Of a stretch of 64,000 nucleotides of DNA, positions 12,926 through 25,700 are shown piece by piece (within the stretch, counting starts at the first letter, position 1; the number at the start of each line of letters is the position of its first letter). Position numbers and translations under genes: made by a program. The notes beneath the pieces are model-generated. The model was not told the DNA's origin and ran no database searches. It worked only from the letters and a program-made list of their open reading frames with translations. Source of the DNA: Limnoperna fortunei (lineage: Eukaryota; Mollusca; Bivalvia; Mytilida; Modiolidae); NCBI GenBank assembly GCA_944474755.1, contig OX104122.1:24825714-24889713 (forward strand), in the 5' to 3' direction.

Positions 12926-13204
12926 ATGAATCTTGAATCGTTGTAACATGATAACCCTACATCAATGGGTATGTTCTTGTATTTGATAATATTTGTTGAA
13001 AAATGATAGCAGTATTAAATTATATATAATTTTAAGTTCAGTACTTTTTAGTTGAAATAGTTTGATGATTGTATAGGTGAATACGGGGAGCTGTAAATGA
13101 AGGGTTATGTGAAAATGTACACAATTATGTCTCATTAAATAAATTTGGTTTATTCCAAAAACGTCTACTCGCAAAATAAACAACTAATTAGAAAATGGGG
13201 ATTG

Positions 13205-13385
13205 AAAGTAGTTCGTCTAATATTGATCACGTGGTCTGTTAACACTGATGTTGCGTGTCTCACAACCGAAGGTCGGGGTTTACTCCGGGCAATGCGGCTT
13301 CCCCCACCCGCCCCAATAAAAACTGGACGCCATCATAAAGCTGAAAAATTGCTGAAAGTGGCGTTAAACAACAAACACAAACAAA
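13205..13385 (+). repeat. tRNA-derived SINE, 5'-truncated copy
   Basis: From GTAGTTCGTCTAATATTGAT to the GTGGCGTTAAAC end this aligns with the more complete SINE at 61541-61800. The tRNA-like A box is missing. The central CCCCAATAAAAACTGGACGC block is shared. It lies about 350 bases upstream of the phosphatase signal exon. Confidence 0.8.
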
Positions 13386-13733
13386 CGTTCCTTTACCACA
13401 ATATACCTTTTGTGACTCTGAAAAGATAAAAATCCACTCCTTCCAAATACGAGAAATCTATTGGGAATAAAGTCGAGTAAGACTTCCTTGATACTAATGA
13501 GTTGTCTCCTTACAGCATAAGTATTATATTTTATCAAGAAATAACTTATTAATGCTATTGTCGGTGAATGCTATTAATTAATTGTAAACGTTTTTACTTG
13601 AAATGACTGTTAAACATACGTAGGTGTAAAAAAAAAAACGTAAAGTGTGTACACTTTACTGTTTTCCGTTCAACAACAGCAACGATTAAATATGTACTTC
13701 CTGATACACTGAAAACAAGGAGGTCTACTGAAA

Positions 13734-13782
13734 ATGTTATGACTGTTACTGTTTGTTTTCAACATTTACCATTCAGATGCTA
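13734..13782 (+). pseudogene. RPTP exon 1, signal-peptide-like, with in-frame TGA
   Basis: ATG at 13734 is followed by TTA and then TGA (13740-13742). The frame then continues [13 protein letters not shown], a hydrophobic signal-peptide core. It ends in phase 1 before a strong GTAAGTATT donor at 13783. The start is chosen because the phase matches the Ig exons. The duplicated copy at 53257 has GGA where this has TGA, so the stop may have arisen from a Gly or a Trp codon. Confidence 0.6.
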
Positions 13783-16700
13783 GTAAGTATTAATCTTTTA
13801 TCTCTTTTTTTAAGGTATATCTTTGTGTAAAAACGCCGCAATGAGGCAAGCTAAATCAGAGAAGGTCTCATTGCTCTTCGGTACCAACGCCAAATTTTAT
13901 ACCACACTTTTTAATCCGATGTACTCAAAATGCATTTTGCAGATTTTAAAACACCTTTTTTATTTATTTCTATTAACTGGTTCCCGTTCCCAATAATTAG
14001 AATTTGTTTTCCATAAATATAAAGTGTCCATCAATTAACTGCTCATGCTCTGTTAAGTATTGTTGAAGATAGACAATTCTTTTAATCACTATTAACATAA
14101 CTTTTTTTGTTTTTATTTGTCTGTCTAAAGAAGCGATTTATATATATAGTTAAAGCACAGGAACATGTTTATAACATGAATTGGGCATCACACCATCTGA
14201 ATAGAATAGAGTTTTGGGTGGTATAGATGATTTAGCCTTTTCTGGTTACAATAAACCTACTCTTTTTGAAATATACAAAAGTGGTCTTAACCGTGCAAGG
14301 AGCTCGAGCTTGGCACTCTCCAGACACGTTACTCACTTTGGTCTGTAATCAGGTTTTTCTCATGAGGGCGTCCGTCTGTGGCGGACGTCCTATAGTTATT
14401 AGTCTGTCCGACCTTCCGTGCTATAGCATTGTAATGTTTTGAGGTAGACTTTTGATATTGGGTATGTGGGTAGATAATATCAATGTTGATGACCATTGAC
14501 CTTGAACTTTGACCTCAAGTTTGGCCGAGCCCACAGAGATCAAAAGCATACCACTGATATCTAGTTATGTATAACCTGATAACATCAAACGAGAGAGCAC
14601 CAACTATCCGTACCTTTTAAACACATTTGACACCTTTGCTGTTTGACGACTGGGAGTAGTGTATATTCAGTGTTTTGTTTGAAGTAAAGATAAGTTTTCA
14701 ATTTCAGATTATAAAAAGCCTCAACATAATATTATTAAGGGTTTGAAGGTTGAAAATGTGTACAACTAAATAAATTATTTAAATTTAAAGCTAAATTAGG
14801 GTTTGATGCTTGTAACCAATGGAAAAACTGACTTTCGTTAGAATGAAATTTAAATTATTGTGCTAATAAATTAATAACGACACATCTTCTAAATGTAGCA
14901 GCTTTGTAGGAATCATATATACCTCGAGTGCATTAAAATGATCTGATGCTGTCACCTCTTTCTTCATAATATTTTAAATTTTAAGATATTTTTGTTATAT
15001 TCTTTCTGGACACAATAATTTAGTCTCAATACCACACATATTTAGGTGAAACAGTTTGTAAAAATCGCCAGAAAACATTTTGTTTTTTCCTTGTTTGTTA
15101 TGTTTATGTAGAACTAATTTTACCAATGTACTTAAATTGTGGACCCATTTTGTTTAATCGTTTACCGTAAACTGTCCGGGCAAATTAACTGTAAATCGTG
15201 CTTGCTGTATATAAAAAACAAACATATATGAAACGAACAACGTATGTCCATAATAAATTAATTTTTGCAATTTTTTATTAATATTAACATCAGATAAAAT
15301 TTATCTTTTATTTTAATAATTGTTAGATTTTAATCGCATTATATGGGCTGAAAAAAATAACAAGACACATTACACGATTTACACTAAATAGGTAATACTA
15401 AACAAACAGATCAGATAATCTCGCGTTTCATTTCTTTTGCAAGCTACTTTTTCAACAATGTTAAAATGAAGCAAAACTAGCAATAGGCAGTACGTGAAAG
15501 CAAAAAAGCTTAACTATCAATGTAACGCAACTAAAGCTAATAAAGCGAAAAGAAACAAATATTAAAATGAAAAGCGACTAAGCGAAACTCAGTTCTTACC
15601 ACCTATGAGGTTAAAGATGTGCCTCAAAAATATAACATCTTTCTTAATTCTGCTAAGCCATGAATACCTCCACAACAAATTATATAATACAATCATCTTA
15701 CTAAATAAGATGATACATGTAATGCATATCAATAAAAAATTCCATGAAAGTAGTCTTTATTAATTAAATTATCAATAGCTTTAATTTCACTTTCTGTCCC
15801 CTATCTTTCAACTAGAATATTCAACATTAGCTACATTTTATTAAAATTTATCAAATTCGTGGTAATTCAGCTCATTAAGCATTTATAACGAAAATGCTAA
15901 ATTTACCACTTAAAGGTTAAAGTTTTAATATAATAGTTCAGTACACATGCTCACTCCTATGTCAAAGTAATGAACGGGTGGCTCGTGCGTGAAGACAAAT
16001 AAATACTTGCAAATTTAAAAAAAATGCTACTAAATATTTCAAATATCGACACTCTGGAATAGAAAACAAACCGTAACCATTTTTAGTAGTATTTTATCTC
16101 ACACTAAGTTAATTGAAAAGGTCAAACAGAATACGCAGATAGCCGAAATATGCGTCTTTCCAGTAGGAAAAATTATATGAAATTGAAGTATAAGGACAAT
16201 AAGAAAAGACCGCCAAACGAAATCTTACAATTCGGAAAAGATTCACCCAACCAAATCATCCGTAAATCCAAAAACCTTTAAAGCTGTCAGAGAGAACAGA
16301 TATCTCAACAAAAACTAACAGTGTCAAAAACAGTCAGTGTAAAGTCAGTTCTTATAATGTAAACTTTATAAACTAAAATCTACAATCAATGTAAAACACG
16401 AATACCAGAGATTATTTATGTAATATTTTTGTTCAATATTTAAATGAAAACCAAACACGACATAAATTCCAAAATTCAACTTTATGATAGTTATTTAATT
16501 TATATTGCGTACCACACTATTATAACCCATGTAACAGAAATTACCTCAGTAATAATCTTATTCAGACAACGTACATGTATGTTATGTCGCCTATGGAAAA
16601 TAGCTCAAAATACTGCTTGGTGGAGTTCAAGCAATAAATCATGATAAACGAATGAATAAATATAAATAATAAACACTAATGTTATTATTAAACAGGAAAT

Positions 16701-19700
16701 AGATTAAAAAGTATATATATACTTGAAAAATTCAACAGTAAGGTTACGACTTGCATTCAATATGTACAGTTATGCACAGAACATTGAACATTACAATAAT
16801 AAAACACACAAGTGACATTCTGAAAACAAACTTAAAGGATTATAATTAATAACAACATATGCAGTATAAATAAAAATTTAGATTAAATAAAATATTAGTA
16901 CGTCTAAAAAGACATGAAAGAGCATATAAAAATGCATATACAGGCATGCCCGTAATATTTCATTAGTTGTGAAGACACATTTAGACATAATTAGCTAAAT
17001 ATAGGTGTTCTTCAAGGCTGAATCTAACCTTTTTTAATCTGATTACCCCATAAATAACTGAAACGATAAATTGCATTTTGACTTTGTATATATTACTTTA
17101 CGGATCGTGCATACTTTTACTAGTCTGTTTAATGTTGTATAATGATGAAACTTTTTTACGACTCATCATTTCTTATATCGTTTATCGCGCATTTGTATTT
17201 AAATCTTGTTTGGTTGTTTGGAAATACTAAAAGTTTACCTTGTATTGTTTGTTGGTGGGACACATTTCTTAATATCCATGTCGTCAACCAGTAGCTTATG
17301 AGCTTTTAATGCTTTTAATTTTTAATGGTTTGTTGTTTTTGAATTGTGCTGGTATTGTCTGGTTGGTCTTCTATTTATATTAATATCAAATCGACAATAA
17401 ACATGTTCCCACATACTGTCACACGACACATAAGTGCAGTTGACACGATATTTGGCTGGTAAAAGCGTTTCTGACAGTTAATTTGCAATCACCCCGTCAT
17501 AACAAATATAGTCGCCGTAAGGAATTGGTCAAGTTATGTGAATTCTGTTTCAGATAGCGAAAACCACCCAGGGGGTACTTTTCATATCTTTGTGAGTAAC
17601 ACAACTGGTGGTATATTGTGTGTTTATTTTTCTAGAACCCATTACAGCTTCATAACTTGTAAGGGTTTATGTTACTTATGTGTTTGTCTTATTTTCCATA
17701 GGTGTGTTTCTTCTTGTGTTTTTTGTTGTTTCCTGTTAGTAAGCTCGGTATTTAATAAGCAAATATAAAGGCAAATCTTAAGTAAAGACATATGACTAAC
17801 GTAAATTAGTTTTTTAAGTGGATCTTTCTATAAATGACAGGAGGAGTCCTTACGATGTTTATTTTCATAAGAAAACGTGCCAAAATAAATTTGACTACTC
17901 AGTGTTATTGATTGGCTTCAGGGTTGACATCAATAAAAAATTAACATGTATCAGATGTCATCACACTCTAAAAAGTAGGACGAAGTGACTTCTCCCTGGC
18001 ATTATAGGGAGACTTTAGAGAGACACTAGGGAGAAGTCATGGAGATCATAAAAATACTTTGTTTCGAAGTCGGCATCGTAACATACATTTTCTTTTATTT
18101 ACAAAAATTATTATTATTGTGGAGTTTGGATTAGTTCTCGTGTTTTTAAACCATAACACACTTGAATTCATTTTTTTTTTTGCTTTCATTCATGGTTATT
18201 CATGGTAAGCAATTGCATCAAACAGAACATACATTTACCATAAGTCATTGGGACAAAAAGCAACAGATATAGCAACTATTTGTTTTCTACTCCCGTACTT
18301 GTAGCCATACAAGGTATTAACAAATAAAAACTGATGACTAAAACTATTTGTATAAATGTATAGACAGAAACGTGTTTTTACATGAAGTTCTTTATACATC
18401 ATAATGTATCTAACAGTTTGTTATGAACATAACATGTTTATCTGGGCAAAAATGCCCAAAGAAAAGAAATAGTATACCATTACATTAAACCATGATATAA
18501 TTCTTATGTTCAACACATTTCAACTAGCTGTAACCAAATTGCTTAAAAGGACACCCATCTACAGATATTATCATGATGTCAATAATTACTACATGTATAT
18601 TTCTTTATTCTTTTACTTGCAGCTTATATATTTATAAAGTTATTCAATGCAATATAATTTGAAAGAATTTCAAGTTTGAAACCAATTCAAAGTGTTTGTT
18701 TATTTAAAATTTACGATTTTTCATTATAGTGCGTTGTACTTGTATTTTGCACATTGGTCAATTCCGGTAATTAGTCATACCCGAGAAATAAATAAATGGC
18801 TTGCCATTCACTTAAAAACACGTAAATCATATGAAAAAGTTACATACGCAAATTCTTTGCAGTTTTTATTGGCATTACATATTTATGGATAAACTGGAGT
18901 CTGGGAAAAATATATATAGTTGGACCAGATGTAAAAGTATCAGGGTGACTTTAACGTCCCTTTTGAGGCGCATTCGGGTGGCTTCAGGTCCCAGAACGGC
19001 GACTTGTCTCCCACTTCGCTCAGTGTGGTGAGCTTTGAAGTATGTAACAATGCAAGGCGTGAACACCTTACAATCAGCTATAAATAACTATCTATTCATT
19101 TATTCGCAGTTTAGATTGCAAGAAAAGTGTACAACTTTGTATTTCTTGATGATGTAGTAAAAGGAAGTATTGCAGTGTTGGGATGTCCTATCACAGTCTC
19201 TAGCGTTAATTGGCTCAAATTCACACCAAAAGAATGGGTACCAATGACAAATGATCAGAAATATGATAACGCAAAAACATCACATATAACCATACGAGAC
19301 GTTGAAGTTACAGACAGTGGTCAATATCTCTGTCAAGTTGGTCATGATGCCAGGAACATATTCTTAAATGTTGTCGGTAAGTTATTTCATAAGTAGCTTT
19401 TCAATTTAAATAATTAAAACACAATTACCAATTCAGTTCGTCGTTAAATCTAAGGATACTAATAAATAAAATAGTTGTTATTTTGTAATAAAAGCAAAAT
19501 CAACCCTAATGAGCACCGTCATAAATTAGATTGAAGATCTAACGTGCAAGTGATGTGTGATTTGTTGCACTATTGCCTACCTCAACGTAAGTACGCTATT
19601 TTGTTTAGTAAAATGTGTATCTTTTACTATTTTAAACATTTCAATACTCGCTTAACTACATCTTCATCCACAAAAAGCCTCAAGGAGCTCTAACGTCACT

Positions 19701-22700
19701 GTTTTAAATTCATTTTTGTAACATGATTTGGTTTACTGGGTAATTGCCTATGCTTCTAGATAGCTTAATCTGCAATACGCGTATTTGCAAGGTTATAAAA
19801 TTGGCAAAGATTAAGTGAATTCTGTCAAAATAATTTGGAATTTTGGTTGAATGTTTCCAAACGTCTAACAATATTCAAGTTAACACGCAGAAATGTTAAC
19901 CGGAAAAAGGGATAAAAAATAACTGTCACAAAACTATTACAGCCAGAAAACGTGTCGAGTATTGGGTGAGGACGGCGAATTTAGTTTTTTAACCTGTACA
20001 ATGTACTTGCTCAAATCGACAAAAAGGGTTTTTAGTAAAAATCCTATCAGTCTGAAAAGACTGAATGAGTGTCGACCAGACTTATGAAACTAATTTTGCT
20101 CATTGATTCCTTTAATTGCAATAAAGGAATTAAAATCAATTCCTAATCATTGCAGCAATATCTATGGAAGTACTAGTATCTTTAAATTCAAGACTTCACT
20201 GTTTAAAAATGGCTAAGAAAATATATTATAAATAGTATTGTCACACTCAACGAACAGTCTAAAAACCAGTTTTTGTTACAATTAAATTAACGCAACAAAT
20301 TTATTTTTGTACGAATAAAAGTAAAAAGGGATAAATGTTTTGATAGTGCCTGTTTTTGTTTTTGTTTAGATGAATATTATTTGATAACAGGACTAGTTGA
20401 GACAGGGTCTAAAAATATTTTTTCTTTTCAGACTATTTCACACTGATTCAAACACTAACAAGACAAATTCCGTATTTTATAACTGGTCGATTATCATTGG
20501 GTCAAGTTTAGATCAAGACCCATTTAGACTTTTTAGACTATTCCATGTAATTGAGACAAAACAAGGCCAGTTGGGACTGAACCGAGTTTAGGTCGAGACT
20601 CATTTAGTCTTTTTAGACTGGTCGGTCGACACTAATGCAGACAAAATCCAGGCTAGGTGAGATTTGACTGAGAACAAAGTCAAAGTATTGTGGACTAATT
20701 CAGACTTCCAACCAGGTTGAGACTAATGTCGAGTAACCTAAATTAAATTTAAGACAGATTTTAACCGGTCGAAGAAAAGTCAGTACAATTCAGTAAACAA
20801 CTAATATTTTCAGATTTTTTTTCTGTTTGTAGTGTTGTCAACTGAGACTGTCAAACCCACCCTGCCTGCAAAGTTATCTGAAACCAGCATCTTCATTGCT
20901 ATATGAATGATATGATATATATACATACATATTATCACATATGATACCTTGGAAAATTGACCACTGAAGGCCCTTTGGGTTAATTGTTCTTTAAATGAAT
21001 CAGTCTCTGGCTGATGCCAGTTTATTGTCTTATATGGGCAATACACTTTTGTCTTTTTTTCTTGACTAATCCCGTTTATATTTTATCAGTTTATGAAACA
21101 CAAGGAAGTACTGTAGTGTGGAATTGTCCTTTTACTGGAACTACTCACCAATGGTATAAACAAATACTAGACGACTGGAAAACACTTAGAGATAATAACA
21201 AATATAATGGCGCATCTACATCAAAAATAACCATTCGCAGTGTTGACGTTGCTGATAGTGGCGACTACATCTGTTATGTGGATGGGAAGTCATCAAACAA
21301 AATAGTACTGAATGTAACCGGTAAGTCTTTTTAAACATATTTTCAATATAAGTAAAGGTAATAACAAAATACTGAACACCAAGGTAAAAAGACAATCCAC
21401 AAATCACAATCAACAAAGTCCAAGAAACCTAAAAACTCGATAAACAACAACCAAGAATGAAGCAACAACAGCAATAGTTCTGACGGTACAGGCATTTCAA
21501 AAGAAATTTAAAGACCTCAATTCTGCCATCTCATTGTCTTCAATAATACATTGACGAAATTCAGTTTCATAAGAATACATAAACAAATCTGCATGAGTTC
21601 AAGGAGTGTGGCACAGTTGGTGCACATTGGTTTTCGAATCCGATTACCCGCTAAAAAACACATCCTCCAAAAGTAACAAATGTGTTGTCGATCTGGAAGA
21701 CTAGAATATAAAAAACCTGTTTCTTGCTGTATCAGAATTTGCTGTTTTGCTCTTTTGTAGCTGAATACGTATTGGTAAAACCTAAAACTGCATATTGTTG
21801 GCATGTGAACTCACTCAAACGCGAGGGTTATTATGTAGCTCTCATATGTCAACAGAAATTTATTCATTAGTTCTTTGCAATTTGACACTTGTTCCTTGAT
21901 GTTTGGATTCAGTAACAATGCAAATAAAAGGCCAACTTCGTGTTTTACAAAAACACTATGCAACAAATACCAAAATTATGCCGGTTTATTTTGTATTAGA
22001 CAAACCATCCACTGCTTCTTCCTGTTGTATTGACATATATCGATATAAGAGGCCATATATGATTGAATGGGCGTTATTTAACAGAAAAAAATAGCTCATC
22101 TAGATCTACATTCGAGTCCGGTAATTCCGCCCGTCAGTATCAGTAACGTTATATTCCGGTAAACTTGATTTTTCGAATTTCATTGCAAAGACAATATAAA
22201 ATTATACAACTAGTATCGAAGAAAAATTCAGGTTTGTGGTCATTGTCATACTGTTTAGAATTGCAAGTATAACGATTATAGTATCTAGAACGTAAACCAT
22301 GTATTAATGCTACTTCACAAATTTAAATGAAAGCTGAATGCACAAAACGGTTTTTACAATGGAGTTCAAATGTTGCGAAAACAAATAATAAGCAAGGCAG
22401 ACAAAAGACTAATACTCGCTAACCAAAACATGTAATAGATGTTAATGCTACTTATCTATTTATTTCCTTAATTGAATTAATATCGTACACCTCGTACTTG
22501 CAGTAAATTGCATTGTTTTTTGTTTTTGTTTTTTTTTTTTTTGGTTTTACATTTTTAAATAGCATTTGTCGTTTCAATATTTTTAACAACTTTACCAAGT
22601 TAAGTTTATATATAACTTGCAAACACATTTCAACCATTTTTTGGTTTACAGCGACACCAATTGTAAATATATCGAAACCGAATTATCTAGCTATTGTTGG

Positions 22701-25700
22701 TGGCAATGTAACACTTGACTGTATTGTAACTGGATATCCTATTGCTTCTGACATATGGTGGACCAACGGTCAAGGACTTAGATTAAATGGAACCAGATAT
22801 AGCGGTGGAAGTCTGTTAAACCCATCATTAACGATACTAAATGTGGTCGAGTCTGATAGTGGGCAGTATACATGTTTTGCAACAAATACAGCAGGAATGA
22901 AGGCTCAGTCTACCCAACTTGAAGCTGGATGTAAGCCATAAGTAACGTGTCTTATCTTTACAATCAAGCAAAATAATGATTCATATTTGATAATGACATC
23001 CTACGCATTTTATATTTGTATTGCTCGACTATATGATTGTTCATACTTACACGACCAATTATCGATGTAAGCTTATTATCGAGATAATTTTTTTAACTTC
23101 GCGATATTTTACATCACTTCCCAAACGTCATGAACTGTGGTACATATAGGTCACATTACGTAGCAGACTATTTTGTTAGCAATGTTTCGAAACTGTGCAT
23201 TTACGGTAAGTTTAACACATTTTTTTTCTTAATCCAACAAAAGCAACTCCTTAATCTACATGCGATTGACTTTTACAAAAATAGGCTGAATTTTCATAAA
23301 AAAACTATCTATTAACACGCAAATTCAGGTCATGACCATTAACGTGTGTCAACGTCAAGAACCCATTAATGCCCCAATCGATAACATTGTGCACCCTAAA
23401 GTTTCACTTTGCAATTAACATGTATTTTCTGATTAAATTAATATAACAAACGAACTTATAACAATGTACTGCTTTCTTTAATTTTGTTAGAAAGTATTAT
23501 ATGCAAATGTTAGTGTGTTATGTGTATGTAAAAGTATGCAATGTGTCCCTAACTGCTTTAAGTGGAAGTATGTCTTATGCAATAATAAAATAAAAAACTC
23601 GAAACAAAACTCAAAAGTATTTTTTTTATTGTTCGGTTAATTTTTATTTCAATAATATCTTTGCCGTAGTCACCACAAAAAATAAATATGACGATGACAT
23701 ATTAGTACAGAAGCACTTATAAATGCTCTTCAAGCTTCAATTACAGCAACAATAAAAAAATAATTAATAATAAACAAATAAAATATGGTTAGTTTTTATT
23801 AAAAAAAAGACTTCAACGGTTTAGTCTCATAGCGTGAAATACATGAAATATTTTATAATATATTAGAAAATATTTTTACATATATTTTGCAGAGCTGCAA
23901 GTCAATAAAGGTTTCGAACAGTCAGGGACAGATTCTTGATGCGTTCATTGCCAGATTTGGCCCGAAACCAGTATTAAATAAGCCCACTGCTAATAACATT
24001 ATTTATATGCACGGTAAACTATGAGTATTCTAAATGTACTGTGCGGCGCTTGACAACAAATTACGCCGTTTTCATGGAGCAGAGAAAGAAAACTTAAGAT
24101 AACGTGATGGTTCTACGGATGGTTGAATCAATTTCCAAATCTTGTTGTAAGAAAACAACAACAGTTAACAATGAATAGGGCTGAATGTACATGCAAGGAG
24201 CAGCTTGTAATAATAGCTATAATTAGCTTGTAACTATTGTGTCTAAAAATGTGTGACAAGACAAACCAGAACAAATATACAATATCGATGCAACTGGTCT
24301 CCAGACTGAACATAACCCACCAAAAGTTGTTGGCGACAAAAAACATTTTGCACAATCTGTACAACCTCCAAGGAAAAGTCAGTCAACGTTATAGGATGCG
24401 GCAATATCATTGGACAGGCATTACCGCATACCATTATAATATTTTTCAATGAAAACGGTTTAATCCTGATTTTATGAATGGCACTCCTTCTGGTTCTGGG
24501 GATGAATGATCACAAAGTGGTTGGTCCAACAGTTCCACCTTCACGAACTATCTGTAAAATCACTTTCATTAATATGCAAATGTTGAAAAAGATATTACTC
24601 TCACATTGATTCTATATGACTGCCAAAAATCACATGTATCCCTCACATTCACAGAATGGGCCAAAATGCAAAACATTATTCTACTTGTAATTCCTCTCCC
24701 ATTGCAGCCACATACTCCGACCTCTGGACATTGGCTGATTTGGTCCATTGAAAAAGATGTATAACAAAGAATGTCAAAATTATTTGAGGCAAAATCCTGT
24801 TTTGAATCTAACAAATATCAATGTGTGTAAATTGTCTAATCCTCTATACTGTAAAGGTTTATCACAGCAGAATTTATCATCTGCAACGTAATATAGCCAT
24901 TTAGCACCTTCGTGTATTTATAAAAAACCAGTAGAGAACATTGTTGTTGATTCAACAACGAATAATGCTGACTCTAGTGTCACATTGAACGATAATGATG
25001 TACATGTACCCTTATATGTAGATTTGTTAGTTGAGAACAGTTGTAGAATCGAGCCCTTTCTTTGAAAACAAAACTACTGTGTATGTCAAAACATCTGAAA
25101 AAAATGTTTACAAAAAATGAAATGATGCAAAATATGAAAACTTTTAACAGAAAAAGATTAAAGTTATTCTTATAAACAAAAGTAAAACTGCTTTTAAACT
25201 ATCTTTTAAAGTATAGTAAAACTACTCAATGTGTATGCTATTTGTAATAATTCGCTTGTTCTGTCAAACAAGGTTAAAATGATGTATCTGGGAAGGTAAA
25301 TTGTGTAAAAACTAAACAAAAACAAGCTAAAGAACCATCTCCTTCAACGTTGGGAATTTCTTCCAATAAGGGTGGTAATTTAGTACTAGATACTGATCCG
25401 AGTATTATTCTTCAGATTATGATGATGGTTTGGGTGAGCCTTTTTAAATTTGTAATAAACACATCTGATGCACAGCGTCATCATTGTAAAATGGGCTCAG
25501 TTCGACGAGTGTGGTTACTGGACTCAACTTTTGTACAAAGGTTAGAACTATACGTTTGAATGATAAATTTTAATAACCTCATTGTGACGAAAATACAAAA
25601 TTGTAACAAGTTTTACATAATGAATTCTGTTAAAATAAGTTATATTGTTACCATTTATTATAGACTTGACTCATATATGTTAAAATAAATGAAACATGTC

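Larger units (their letters stand above)
13430..14620 (+). repeat. Segmental duplication, copy A (5' end of the phosphatase gene)
   Basis: This stretch aligns in direct orientation with about 52985-55500. Shared landmarks are CGTTTTTACTT near 13590, the signal exon with its GTAAGTATTAATC donor, AAGCGATTTATATATA near 14131, and AAGTGGTCTTAACCGTGCAA near 14279. The shared sequence covers the upstream region, exon 1 and the first part of intron 1. The other copy has about 1 kb and 0.5 kb of extra sequence inserted. Confidence 0.8.

Noticed and set aside
17538..17768. Small Cys-rich ORF
   Set aside because: No signal peptide, splice context or domain pattern; it lies in an intron and is probably chance.
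22513..22651. Phe-rich N-terminus upstream of Ig3 as an alternative signal peptide
   Set aside because: It is a long polypyrimidine tract and acceptor; the open frame is a by-product of T richness and has no plausible cleavage region.
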